Position numbers and translations under genes: made by a program
Shown: piece by piece, positions 8,272 to 16,990 of the stretch
Position numbering within the stretch: position 1 is the first letter of the stretch
How the letters are laid out: the number at the start of each line of letters is the position of its first letter
The notes under the pieces: model-generated
Databases searched by the model: none
Seen by the model: only the letters and a program-made list of their open reading frames with translations
What the model was told of the DNA's origin: nothing
Origin: NORP309 sp964564165
Lineage (GTDB): Bacteria; Pseudomonadota; Gammaproteobacteria; Xanthomonadales; Marinicellaceae
DNA: 52,314 nt
Direction of reading: 5' to 3'
Assembly (NCBI GenBank): GCA_964564165.1
Contig: CAZLZZ010000002.1
Coordinates: 1 to 52,314 of the forward strand

Positions 8272-9399
8272 ATGCTTTTGAAGACTGTTCAATTTAAATA
8301 TTTTCAAGTTGTACTTGCAGCCATGCTGTTATGTGCAACTGTGTCTGTATTTGCGGACAATCAACCTCAGTCAGTGTTTTCAACTATTGAAAACTCTCAG
8401 CCTTCTAGCAATCCTCAAAATCAAATACTTAACAGCACGCCAAACTCATCGGTTGCTTTAGATTTTTCTATAAAAACAGCAGAGTCTTGGGATGAAAGAG
8501 ATCAGCCCAGCAATATGATTGTTCAATGCATAAACGGCGATGCAATTACTGGTGTTGAATATACCAATGTGACCATTGAAACTGTAGGAAGTAGCTTTTT
8601 TTCAGAAGCTGTGATTTACTTCAGTGATTCTAATGTTGCAAATAATGGATTAAATTTTATAATTGGTAATGGCAATGAAAGTACAGGGGTTGAGGTATTT
8701 AATTCTAATGGCGTTGTTGATATTACCGATTCAGGAAACTTGGATGTTATTTCTTTAGCTGACAAAAAGTTTGTCATTCAGTTTTATGAAAGAATCGATG
8801 ATGAGTTAGCTTCTATTGATGCCCGTTTCACCAATGGCGTTTTAAAAATTTGGGGAGCTAATTTAACAGTTGTTGAGGATTGTCCTTTTGTTTTTTCACC
8901 CGGTGGAGAGGTCCAAGGTGTTGATCTTTCAGTGACTTATAGTTTGTCGAACCCAACTAAATCAGGAACAGGAACAACAACAAAATCCAACCAAATTGGA
9001 GATACAGTCTCTTTTGATATCGTTGTGACCAACGAAAGCCCGCCTGCTGCAATTGACGTTCTGATTGAAAACATGTTGTCTGCCAACTTGGAATTTGTAG
9101 AGCTTAGTTGTGATGACGGAACTTCTATTGCCAGCCCCGACTCTATTGCTGCGGTGAATGTCAATGATATTGCTGGACTTGGACTATTAAACTGTACAAT
9201 GACTGCTAACATTATTACAGTAGGTTCTATTAATAGCAGTGTTACGGTGAGTGCATCAAACGACCTTAATGTAGCCAACAACTCTGCAGCTATTGTTACT
9301 GCTGGCGGCCATGTGATTGTGCCTATCAATAACACATTTGCTTTGTTGTTGATGATTTTAGGGCTTATGTTTCTTGCTCGAAAATACAATAAAATTTAG
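8272..9399 (+). CDS. Secreted DUF11-domain protein with C-terminal membrane sorting-like tail
   Basis: 375 residues from ATG 8272; an in-frame ATG at 8200 would put 24 odd residues before the signal peptide and leave only 12 bases to the divergent pgeF start. Signal peptide ends near VSVFA. An N-terminal beta-rich region of unknown type is followed by a DUF11-like repeat (about residues 220-330: VDLSVTYSLS, GDTVSFDIVVTNESP, then NDLNVANNSA). The end is a short VPINNT motif, a hydrophobic helix and a basic tail (RKYNK), resembling IPTL-CTERM sorting signals. Probably surface-displayed. It interrupts the rluD-pgeF neighbourhood and is transcribed the other way. Confidence 0.72.
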   Translation: MLLKTVQFKYFQVVLAAMLLCATVSVFADNQPQSVFSTIENSQPSSNPQNQILNSTPNSSVALDFSIKTAESWDERDQPSNMIVQCINGDAITGVEYTNVTIETVGSSFFSEAVIYFSDSNVANNGLNFIIGNGNESTGVEVFNSNGVVDITDSGNLDVISLADKKFVIQFYERIDDELASIDARFTNGVLKIWGANLTVVEDCPFVFSPGGEVQGVDLSVTYSLSNPTKSGTGTTTKSNQIGDTVSFDIVVTNESPPAAIDVLIENMLSANLEFVELSCDDGTSIASPDSIAAVNVNDIAGLGLLNCTMTANIITVGSINSSVTVSASNDLNVANNSAAIVTAGGHVIVPINNTFALLLMILGLMFLARKYNKI

Positions 9400-9495
9400 C
9401 CAGTCATTTCCTTGATTTTCTTTAGGGCTATTTGTTCTTTACAATTATTGATTTTTTAAAACTACTAACTTTTCAAAAGTACCAATTTTTTCAAA

Positions 9496-10512
9496 TTACT
9501 CTTCAGGAAAATACACATCCCAATCTCCATCGTCTTCTTTTTGGGTTTTGATGTTGTCAAAATCTCTTAACTCTTCTAGTATTTCAGATAAGTCATGGGC
9601 GATTTTACATTTGAATTTTACTTGTTCTTCGGTTCCCGGGTGTATAAAAGACAAAACTTGAGCATGCAGTGCTTGGCGTGGAAAAGCCCTGACAACTTCT
9701 TTTAACCCAGGCTCTAAATCAGGTTCAACTCTTAGGTGGTTGCCGTATACGGGGTCACCCAATAACTGATAGCCCACATAATGCATGTGTACTCGAATTT
9801 GATGGGTTCTACCCGTTTCTAAATTCACTTTGATTGTTGTGTAGTGCTTAAAGTTTTCAAGTATTTCAAAATGAGTAACGGCATTTTTCCCAGTTATACT
9901 TACTGCCATTTTTGTGCGATTTTTTTTGTGCCTGCCAATTGCCATGTCTATTCTGTTGCCTTGGTTTAACACGCCTTTGACTATGGCAAAGTATTGGCGG
10001 GTTACGGTGTGATCTTTTAATTGATCAACCAAGGAATTATAGGCGCGGGTGGTTTTTGCCACCACCATCAATCCACTGGTTAGCTTATCCAGTCTATGTA
10101 CAATACCCGCCCTTGGCAATAAAGATTGTTTTTCATTGTGGGCCAGGAGACCATTAAGAAGAGTGTTATCGGGGTTGCCAGAACCAGGGTGTACTAACAT
10201 TCCTGCTGGTTTATTGATAACAAGAATGTCATCGTCTTCAAACAAAATGTCTAAATCCATTTTTTGTGGCTTGTCTTCTATGACAGGTTCTATATTCACA
10301 TCTATGTTAATACTTTCGAAGCCTTTTAATTTTTGTTTTGATTTACAGGTTTTGCCATTTATTAGAATTTCTTTGTTTAATATCCACTTCTGAATGGTTC
10401 CCCGAGAAAACTCAGGGAACATATTGGATAAGTACTGGTCTATTCTAATTCCAGCATCACTGGGAGTAACTGTACAACTTTGTGTGATTATTTGCGTGTT
10501 TTGTTGGTTCAT
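9496..10512 (-). CDS. rluD: 23S rRNA pseudouridine synthase RluD
   Basis: A protein of 338 residues. N-terminal S4 RNA-binding domain (about residues 22-70), then the RluA-type catalytic domain with the HRLDKLTSGLMV signature; Asp142 is the catalytic residue. RluD makes pseudouridines in helix 69 of 23S rRNA. The acidic C-terminal tail (EDDGDWDVYFPEE) is usual for gammaproteobacterial RluD. It is divergent from bamD with about 50 bases between the starts, the arrangement known from E. coli. Confidence 0.93.
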   Translation of the reverse strand: MNQQNTQIITQSCTVTPSDAGIRIDQYLSNMFPEFSRGTIQKWILNKEILINGKTCKSKQKLKGFESINIDVNIEPVIEDKPQKMDLDILFEDDDILVINKPAGMLVHPGSGNPDNTLLNGLLAHNEKQSLLPRAGIVHRLDKLTSGLMVVAKTTRAYNSLVDQLKDHTVTRQYFAIVKGVLNQGNRIDMAIGRHKKNRTKMAVSITGKNAVTHFEILENFKHYTTIKVNLETGRTHQIRVHMHYVGYQLLGDPVYGNHLRVEPDLEPGLKEVVRAFPRQALHAQVLSFIHPGTEEQVKFKCKIAHDLSEILEELRDFDNIKTQKEDDGDWDVYFPEE

Positions 10513-10565
10513 GGCAGTATTTTACAGTATTATGTCGTTGTTTTTGAAAATTGGTTACTATTTAA

Positions 10566-11399
10566 ATGAGAAAAATCATCACCACAGGTTTTGTTATGCT
10601 TCTACTTGTAGGAGTTTCCGCATGCAACAAATCAAAGAAAAGAGACTCAGTTGAAGTCACGAGGTTTTCTGCAGAGTCCTTATACAATAAAGCCAAAAGA
10701 TACATGGATCTAAATATATGGGACAATGCAATATTAAATTATAAAAACTTAAGAAATCAGTACCCGTTTGGCCGTTATGCTGAACAAGGTTCTTTGGAAT
10801 TGGCCTACAGCTATTATAAAAATTATGAAATGGAACTTGCCATTTCAACCTTGGAAAGGTTTATCAAAAACTATCCAGCGCATGAACATTTAGATTATGC
10901 CTATTATTTAAAAGGTTTGATTTATTTTGAAAGTGAACGAGGGTTGATGCAAAAAATAAATCCCGATGAGGCTATCGACAGAAATCAAGAAAATGCCAAG
11001 CAATCTTTTGTTGCATTAAAAACATTCATTGAGAAATTCCCCAACAGTAAGTATGCTGCAGATGCTGAACAACGCTTGATTTATTTGCGCAATCAGTTAG
11101 CAGCTTATGAATTGCAAGTCGCCAAATATTACTTGCGCAGAAAGGCCTATGTTGCTGCCACCAATCGAAGTAAATATATTGTTGAATCCTTCCAGAAAAC
11201 CGAGTCTGTAGCAGACGCTATTGCTGTTATGATTGAATCTTATAAAAAACTCGGTCTGCATGACTTGGCATCTACCAGCAAGCTGGTTTTGCAAGCCAAT
11301 TATCCCAACCACAGTTACCTCAAAAATGAGGAAATTGACTTAGGCACGAAACTATTTTCTATTAAAGATTTGTGGATTTTTAGTAAAAGACAAGAATAA
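10566..11399 (+). CDS. bamD: Outer membrane assembly lipoprotein BamD
   Basis: A protein of 277 residues with a lipoprotein signal (MRKIITTGFVMLLLVGVSAC, lipidated Cys about residue 20) and then a series of TPR-like helices: AESLYNKAKRYMDLNIWDNA, FGRYAEQGSLELAYSYYKN and PNSKYAADAEQRLIYLRNQLA. These are family hallmarks. BamD is the essential lipoprotein of the Bam complex that inserts beta-barrel proteins in the outer membrane. Length is somewhat above the E. coli protein. Transcribed away from rluD. Confidence 0.93.
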   Translation: MRKIITTGFVMLLLVGVSACNKSKKRDSVEVTRFSAESLYNKAKRYMDLNIWDNAILNYKNLRNQYPFGRYAEQGSLELAYSYYKNYEMELAISTLERFIKNYPAHEHLDYAYYLKGLIYFESERGLMQKINPDEAIDRNQENAKQSFVALKTFIEKFPNSKYAADAEQRLIYLRNQLAAYELQVAKYYLRRKAYVAATNRSKYIVESFQKTESVADAIAVMIESYKKLGLHDLASTSKLVLQANYPNHSYLKNEEIDLGTKLFSIKDLWIFSKRQE

Positions 11400-11532
11400 A
11401 CCAAGAAACGCAAAAAGATAAAAGCAGTGTGCTAACAATCAAAAACAATTATCGCACAGAGGCACTGGCAGAAACCGTGCTGATATGGGCGCATTTATAG
11501 ACGATTTTGAATAAAACCCAAATCAGTTGAAG

Positions 11533-12273
11533 TTAAATTTCAGGTGGTTTTCGCTTTTTTATTAGTTCGTAAAGTATTAGAATAGCGCAAATAATCAGTG
11601 TGTAGACCACAGTCTTTTGCGCCACTGTTTTTAGCTGTAATGCCCAGATACCAGTTGATGATGGCGGTCCAAACAAGGTCAGCAAAAGATATAAAAACAT
11701 AATTATATTAAGAAAATAGAGCAGTTTGTTTGATGTAGGGTATGTTTTTTTATCTAGTAAAATATGTATTCCTACTGAGGAAAAGAAAAAAGCAAAAAAA
11801 GCAATTTTACCAAATATAATATGGGGCATAAGGGATTCGTTGACTGGATTTAGAGCAATGCCTATATAAGCAATACCTGAAATAGACCCCAAAAAAATCA
11901 CAGCATATTTCCAGTGTTTGGTTACTGTTGAAGTGAGTAAAGCGAACAATAAAATTATCCCTACGCCGACCAGGCTCAATGTTATTGTATAAAAAACATA
12001 AGCACCGTTGTCTTCTCCTGAAAACGTTAGGCTGCGTCCAAGATCGCTTAGGTAGTTTTGATCGAATATAAAGTTTTCAGCCGTGTGATCAAAGTGATTT
12101 CCTCCTTGATAAAAATACATCATAAAAAAAGTGACGACAATGTACTGAACAAATAACAGCATTGTGAAATAGTGAATTTTTTTAGTGATGAACCCAAATC
12201 CCAATATAGAAAACACGATTATAGCACAACCCCTTAGCACGCCTAGCAAATCTAAAAAATATCTTCTCACCAA
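11533..12273 (-). CDS. Unknown polytopic membrane protein (DUF998-like?)
   Basis: A protein of 246 residues with about seven hydrophobic helices. An external-looking loop with NYLSDLGRSLTF recalls the SDLG motif of DUF998 membrane proteins; this is only a hint. There is no ATG: the frame can start at TTG (12273) or GTG (12270). The first dozen codons (around YFLDLLGVLR) lie inside one arm of a palindromic repeat (12233-12309), so the present start may be a product of the repeat having landed there. It may be downstream of, and co-transcribed with, the unknown exported gene at 12363-13151. Confidence 0.65.
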   Translation of the reverse strand: MVRRYFLDLLGVLRGCAIIVFSILGFGFITKKIHYFTMLLFVQYIVVTFFMMYFYQGGNHFDHTAENFIFDQNYLSDLGRSLTFSGEDNGAYVFYTITLSLVGVGIILLFALLTSTVTKHWKYAVIFLGSISGIAYIGIALNPVNESLMPHIIFGKIAFFAFFFSSVGIHILLDKKTYPTSNKLLYFLNIIMFLYLLLTLFGPPSSTGIWALQLKTVAQKTVVYTLIICAILILYELIKKRKPPEI

Positions 12274-12309
12274 TAAGGTGTTTGCGTATTTTTTAGATTT
12301 AATGTACGC
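12233..12309. repeat. Palindromic element, copy 1 (overlaps a CDS start)
   Basis: The left arm starts CTTAGCACGCCTAGCAAATC and runs on to TAAAAAATA; the right arm is TATTTTTTAGATTT plus weaker pairing beyond. The left arm matches the left arm of the palindrome at 13337-13417 with a few changes, and the spacer of both shows a short hairpin-like core. The right arm has decayed. The left arm encodes the N-terminus of the leftward membrane protein. Confidence 0.7.
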
Positions 12310-12362
12310 ACCAATTCCAGGTTTTCAGTAGTAGGTTTTCTATTGTCGGGCAAATTTCTAGT

Positions 12363-13151
12363 TTATTTATGGGGTTCTGTTTGACCCATTGCCGGGTAAA
12401 AAACCAACTTAAACACACCATCATTTTTATGAAAGTACTTACCTGCGTACATTGCTTCTCTAAGTGTTTCTAAGCTATCTGCTTCAAAGTATATTCTTTT
12501 TAGCAAATGTTCCTTCCCTCCCATTAACTGATATAAATTGTGTTGGAATTGTACCAAACCTTTACCGACGTTTTTGAGAGTATAGTTTATTGTGTATGGA
12601 TGGCTATCAAGAGAATAGGTTTGCGATCTAATGCCTTCTTGTATTTGAGGAAGAATAACGGGGCGTATCATTTGGAAGTTAAATTTAGAAACTAGCGTGT
12701 CTTGAAAAAATCGCTCTTCACCAAGGTTATCAACATTAAGATTGCCCTGCTTGTTTTTTTCAAAAATAAATTTAATATCTACAGGCTCACCTAAAACATC
12801 AACAATAAATCCAAACACGCCCATTTCTTTAAAATATTGGACACCGTTACTAGCAAAGAATAAATATCCTAATTTATTTCCTTCGGCATCTTTTAGAGTG
12901 ACATCAAGATTGGTAGGGTATGAGCGATTACTAGGGAGCTTTTTGTAATTAAGATCAAAAATATACTTTACACCTGTTTTAGACTTAAAAGAAAAATTAA
13001 TTGCATTTTCCCCTTCACCTACATCACTTAATTTAAATAATTTATTCACACTAATACCTGCTCCAGTGATACTTAATTCAAACGGTACAGTATCAGCTAT
13101 TGCTGGTGTAAAAGCAAAAATAAATAGCAAGCCAAGTAATGTGTTTTTCAT
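12363..13151 (-). CDS. Unknown exported protein
   Basis: A protein of 262 residues with a signal peptide (about residues 1-19, FTPAIADT). The rest looks beta-rich, with alternating hydrophobic and polar residues (GAGISVNKLFKLSDVG, INFSFKSKTGVKYIFDLNYK). A DUF3108-like periplasmic protein is possible, but I cannot confirm it. It is followed on the same strand by the unknown membrane protein gene, 89 bases away with a palindromic repeat in between. The two may form an envelope pair. Confidence 0.7.
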   Translation of the reverse strand: MKNTLLGLLFIFAFTPAIADTVPFELSITGAGISVNKLFKLSDVGEGENAINFSFKSKTGVKYIFDLNYKKLPSNRSYPTNLDVTLKDAEGNKLGYLFFASNGVQYFKEMGVFGFIVDVLGEPVDIKFIFEKNKQGNLNVDNLGEERFFQDTLVSKFNFQMIRPVILPQIQEGIRSQTYSLDSHPYTINYTLKNVGKGLVQFQHNLYQLMGGKEHLLKRIYFEADSLETLREAMYAGKYFHKNDGVFKLVFYPAMGQTEPHK

Positions 13152-13336
13152 GATAAATTTCCTTTGTAGTATTGATTAAAATGTTAAGAATATAAATAGA
13201 CCTAAAGCAGCAATAAATATGACAAAAAAATTATTTAAACGAATAGTAAATAAAACTGTTTTGACTCATAAATCAAAAAATTATTATTCTACCGCCAAAT
13301 CTTCTATATAAACAATGTGAATTAATAGTGTAATCT
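13152..13336. other. Intergenic region, AT-rich
   Basis: Upstream of the leftward exported-protein gene. Very AT-rich, with no ORF of note; it must carry that gene's promoter, but I see no clear boxes. Confidence 0.4.
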
Positions 13337-13417
13337 CTTAGCGCGTCTAGCAAATGTAAAAAACGCCTCACAACTTTATAGGCGAAGTTGTTTTTTACAT
13401 TTGCTAGCCGTGTTAAG
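13337..13417. repeat. Palindromic element, copy 2 (81 bp)
   Basis: A 28-bp arm (13337-13364, starting CTTAGCGCGTCTAGCAAATG) is repeated inverted at 13390-13417 with three mismatches. The 25-base spacer holds a second short stem, CGCCT with AGGCG. It is related to the element at 12233-12309. The rest of the gap to 13540 shows no gene. Confidence 0.85.
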
Positions 13418-13540
13418 AAGTTATGCTAATATGTTTTCTATTGATCGGTATTCTGCCTTCTGAACCATGCACCTCGAAAAAACAAGATTGAAAAATCAAC
13501 CTTAGATAACTTCAAGCCAACGTGGTTGAACTAGGTAGTA

Positions 13541-13897
13541 TCAGGGGTTTTGTAAGTCCAGCTCTTTTAACTTATACCAGGTATGTTTCTTTTCTTTTGG
13601 TGAGCTCACCATATCTGCAAGTTTAGATAGATAAATAACATTTTGTGTGTCTGCTATTGATACGTCATTAAAAACTAACTGATAGCTTCCTAGGTTTACA
13701 ATTACTTCGCCATTGGCCTTTATTTCGAGTTGGTTTTCGTCAAGAGTTACGGCTTTGGCCAATAGAATTTTTCTAAGCAACTCCTTTTCTTCACGGCTAA
13801 TCCGTGGTTGTTCAATTTGATTGGTTTCATCGTTGGGCTTTAATTGCCAATAGATGAGGTCAAGTTCTTTGCACGCATCCTGAGTCAACTCAATCAT
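13541..13897 (-). CDS. Unknown small cytoplasmic protein at the end of the Mla-type operon
   Basis: A protein of 118 residues with no signal or membrane segment, so probably cytoplasmic. A helix (SREEKELLRKILLAKAV) is followed by a beta-rich part and a C-terminal pattern of the type LxxLxxxxSPxxKxxxWxxL. That pattern faintly recalls the end of uracil-DNA-glycosylase-fold and HolD-like proteins; I would not call it on this. Its start overlaps the stop of the auxiliary lipoprotein gene by 4 bases (ATGA), so it is translated with the lipid-transport operon but may have an unrelated job. Confidence 0.72.
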   Translation of the reverse strand: MIELTQDACKELDLIYWQLKPNDETNQIEQPRISREEKELLRKILLAKAVTLDENQLEIKANGEVIVNLGSYQLVFNDVSIADTQNVIYLSKLADMVSSPKEKKHTWYKLKELDLQNP

Positions 13898-14436
13898 TGA
13901 AGATCCTCAACCAATTGACTGGTTATCTGTTCAAGCATTTCTCCAATATTCTTTACAAATTGTGGGATGGTCTTACTATTACTATCACTAGATAAAGAGG
14001 TTTCTAGGCTGTAAGTTTTATTGAAAACAACCTCTCCTTGTAGATTGTTTGCGATAAATTTTATTTCTAATAGTGCTTGGTGTTGTTTCTTTTCAAGTTT
14101 CAAAATCTGACTATTTAATATGATATTTTCGTGTGTGGAGTTATTTGAAAAATTATTTGAAAAGGTCTTTATCAAAAAATTATGTAACAACACTTTTGGG
14201 GAATCTAACCAAAAACTATGGTGCATTTGTTTTAATGCTCCCTCATCATCTTGTACCACCATTGGGCGGTTGCCGATAATACCCATTGCCGTTGGTCTTT
14301 TTACCAGAATATTTCTATCAAGTGTGATAATGCGAGCGTCAGGAAATCTGTAGTAAAGCTTTTCTGTTGCTTTTTTGCTTGATGAAGAACAGGCTGAAAT
14401 CAGCACAATCAATATTAAAAGTATTAAATTTTTCAT
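13894..14436 (-). CDS. ABC-type transport auxiliary lipoprotein (PqiC/ABC_trans_aux-like)
   Basis: A protein of 180 residues with a lipoprotein signal (MKNLILLILIVLISAC, Cys about residue 16). The body, with KLYYRFPDARIITL and later WLDSPKVLLHNFLIKTF, fits the auxiliary lipoproteins that accompany MCE transporters (PqiC type). Such proteins are thought to sit at the outer membrane and receive or pass on lipid. It overlaps the MCE gene upstream by 4 bases and the unknown gene downstream by 4, a tight operon. Confidence 0.78.
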   Translation of the reverse strand: MKNLILLILIVLISACSSSSKKATEKLYYRFPDARIITLDRNILVKRPTAMGIIGNRPMVVQDDEGALKQMHHSFWLDSPKVLLHNFLIKTFSNNFSNNSTHENIILNSQILKLEKKQHQALLEIKFIANNLQGEVVFNKTYSLETSLSSDSNSKTIPQFVKNIGEMLEQITSQLVEDLQ

Positions 14437-15377
14437 AGGTCTTCATCCGCTACTTTTGATTTGCCATCAAAGATTAGGGTAGAGGGGTTTCTGCGTATTA
14501 TCTCTGTTGCTTCATTCATGTTCATGCTGGCGCTTTCTATTTCATTGCCGATAGTTTCAGCTTTTACAGAAAAAGACTCCAACATTTGAATACTGATGTC
14601 TAATATTGTTGCCACTTTATTGTCACTGTTGTTAATCAGTTGCTTGCCTGAGTCAATCAAACCATTAACATTGCTTATGCTAGCTTCAATCCAGCCTCCA
14701 GTGGCTGATAATTGCGTGGTTAAGCTTTCTAAATTGGCAATAATCTGGTCAATTCCTGTTAGGTTTTCTTCGTCCAATAAATTATCAGCAGTTTTTACCA
14801 GTTTGTTTATGTCTTTCACCAACACCTCAATTGAGGTTAGAATATCAGGAATTTGGGTTGCAAGTGATTGGGTCAGAGTGTCGGTTCTTTCGTAGATTAA
14901 ATCAAACAAGGGTTTGATTTTTTCTTCGTTCAAAACACCAAATTCATCGGCTAATTTTGTCACAGTAGCCATGATATCATCTCCTATTGCCCCTTTGATT
15001 TCAGATTTGGGAGGAATATATGTTGTGGCACTGCCTGCATGAATACCCAGTGACATGTCTGAAAGCAGTCCACTGGATTCAATTTTTGTTACGCTGTCTA
15101 TGGGAATTTTCCAACCCTTAATTAATGAATAATCGGTTCTAAACACCAACTTTCCGTCGATGGTTTCGGGAGTAATGTCTTCAACTTGACCTACTCTGTA
15201 TCCTTCATAATAAACAGGATTTCCATAGCCCAATCCGGTCACATTTGTGAAATAACTGAAATAAGTTTCAGCATCTTTGTTTTTGCCACCCATGCTGAGC
15301 AATAAAAAGATGGAGGCTCCGCCAATAATAAGGGTAAACAACCCAACCAAAAAATAATTGTTATAGATTCGTTTCAT
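14433..15377 (-). CDS. MCE-domain lipid-transport protein (MlaD-like)
   Basis: A protein of 314 residues: one N-terminal membrane helix (about residues 7-29), then an MCE domain (about 38-115) with GLGYGNPVYYEGYRVGQVEDI, then a long helical region with heptad-like repeats up to the C-terminus. The long helical part makes it larger than E. coli MlaD (183 residues) and closer to the MCE proteins of other proteobacteria in which the helices form a tube. It is part of an inner-membrane phospholipid transporter with the ATPase, permease and STAS genes. Confidence 0.92.
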   Translation of the reverse strand: MKRIYNNYFLVGLFTLIIGGASIFLLLSMGGKNKDAETYFSYFTNVTGLGYGNPVYYEGYRVGQVEDITPETIDGKLVFRTDYSLIKGWKIPIDSVTKIESSGLLSDMSLGIHAGSATTYIPPKSEIKGAIGDDIMATVTKLADEFGVLNEEKIKPLFDLIYERTDTLTQSLATQIPDILTSIEVLVKDINKLVKTADNLLDEENLTGIDQIIANLESLTTQLSATGGWIEASISNVNGLIDSGKQLINNSDNKVATILDISIQMLESFSVKAETIGNEIESASMNMNEATEIIRRNPSTLIFDGKSKVADEDL

Positions 15378-16177
15378 GAGATTGTATAATTTTCCTGTGT
15401 TAATCGTTTCAGGTATTCATCAGGATCAACCGTATCATGCCTTGCTCGTCTTTCTAATAAATCCTGTACCCGTTTAATTTTTGTATTCTTTACTTCTTCC
15501 ACCGTGCCTGTAAATAAGTTTTTTCCTTGGTCAAGAACGGTAATTTTGTCTGCTATTTTGAATGCTGATTCTAATTCATGCGTGACTATAACCATGGTCA
15601 TGCCCATTGCATCGCGCAACTTCAAAATCAAATCGTCTATTTCTGAAGCAACAACTGGATCCAGTCCAGCAGAAGGCTCATCGAAAAACAGCAACTTAGG
15701 ATCCATAACAATGGCCCTAGCTAAAGCAGCTCTTTTGATCATGCCGCCGGATAACTGCGAAGGCATTAACTTTTGAAAACCGCCCAGGTTAACCACTTCC
15801 AACTTCATGCGGCTTATGATTCTTATGGTGTTTTCATCTAAATCTGTAAACTCGGTCAATGGAAAAGCCACATTTTCACCGATAGTCATTGAAGAAAACA
15901 AAGCTCCATTTTGAAAAGAAACGCCTATATTCCTTAATAACTCATGTTTTTCATGGAATTTCAAAGTGTTTAAATCTTTGCCCAAAACATTGATTGAACC
16001 CGATGTCGCTTGGTACAGTCCCAAAATATGCCAAAGCAAGGTGCTTTTTCCAGAACCAGAGCCCCCCATAATGACGCGAATTTCACCCTCTTGGACATCT
16101 AAGTCGATACCATCTAGGATTTTACGTTCTCCATAATGGGTGACTAAATCATTGACTTGTATTAAATTTTTTTTCAT
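15374..16177 (-). CDS. Lipid-transport ABC ATPase (MlaF-like)
   Basis: A protein of 267 residues with a complete ABC ATPase core: Walker A GGSGSGKST (about 36-44), signature LSGGM (about 142-146), Walker B LLFFDEPSAGLDP and the switch His in VTHELES. The extra C-terminal segment (about 235-267, DLLERRARHD) is common in MlaF/Mkl-type ATPases. It powers the MCE transporter with the permease gene just upstream, and overlaps it and the MCE gene by 4 bases each. Confidence 0.93.
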   Translation of the reverse strand: MKKNLIQVNDLVTHYGERKILDGIDLDVQEGEIRVIMGGSGSGKSTLLWHILGLYQATSGSINVLGKDLNTLKFHEKHELLRNIGVSFQNGALFSSMTIGENVAFPLTEFTDLDENTIRIISRMKLEVVNLGGFQKLMPSQLSGGMIKRAALARAIVMDPKLLFFDEPSAGLDPVVASEIDDLILKLRDAMGMTMVIVTHELESAFKIADKITVLDQGKNLFTGTVEEVKNTKIKRVQDLLERRARHDTVDPDEYLKRLTQENYTIS

Positions 16178-16975
16178 AGTGATTGGGTTAAAAAATAACT
16201 AAAAATCATATCTGCCACCACAATAGCAGCAATCGATGCCACCACTGCATTGGTAGTTGCTCTGCCTACGCCTTCTGCTCCACCTTTCACATTAAAGCCT
16301 GTTGTTGCGCCAACCAACGCTATTATTACCCCAAAAACAACGCTTTTGACCAAACCTTGTAGAACATCGTCGACAACAAGCACGTCATAGGATTCTTTTA
16401 AATAGGCCATTAACGACATGTCCAAGGTGTCTATGCTAAAAACAGCACCTCCAAGTATCGCCATAAAGTTAGCAATTAAAATCAACAATGGCATTGAAAT
16501 AATTAAACCAAGCAATGGTGGCAAAACCAAATACCTGACTGGAGCCACTCCCATTACTCGCAAAGCATCTATTTCTTGAGAAACCACTTGTGAGCCAATT
16601 TTTGCAGCCAGTGCTGCGCCTGAGCGCCCGGCAATGATTATGCCAATAATCAAAGGAGAAAACTCCCGGGTTACAGACTTGGCAATGGCCAATAAGACTT
16701 GAGACTCTGCACCAAAATCGGCAAAGGAATACAGTAGCTGAATCGACAACATCACACCAACAACAAATGCCAGCCCCATAACAATGGGCAATGCATCAAA
16801 ACCAATCACTCTGACTTGTTCAATAACTTGAGATAGCCTTAATTTTTGTTTGTATTTTCGCCCAAAAAATAGNNNNNNNNNNTTTTTAAAAAACAAAAAA
16901 CAATTTAACAGCAAAACCAAGGCGTTCAATTACCAATACAATTTTTGAGCCGAAATTTTCAATCAATGCCTTCAT
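16174..16975 (-). CDS. Lipid-transport permease (MlaE-like), broken by an assembly gap
   Basis: MlaE-type permease with the family blocks GFDALPIVMGLAFVVGVMLS, REFSPLIIGIIIAGRSGAALAA and GATTGFNVKGGAEGVGRATT. Ten N at 16873-16882 interrupt the 5' part. In another frame, an ATG at 16975 reads MKALIENFGSKIVLVIERLG, a good MlaE N-terminus, and then stops a few bases before the N run. So the true start is probably 16975 and the frame change is due to the gap (unknown length and a homopolymer next to it). An apparent start at 16929 is an artefact of reading across the gap. The gene is probably intact in the organism. Confidence 0.85.
16873..16882. other. Assembly gap of 10 N within the permease gene
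   Basis: Ten undetermined bases beside runs of A and T. The reading frame differs on the two sides, so the real number of missing bases is not ten, or the adjacent homopolymer is mis-sized. Confidence 0.95.
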
Positions 16976-16990
16976 TAATCAATGATCTCA

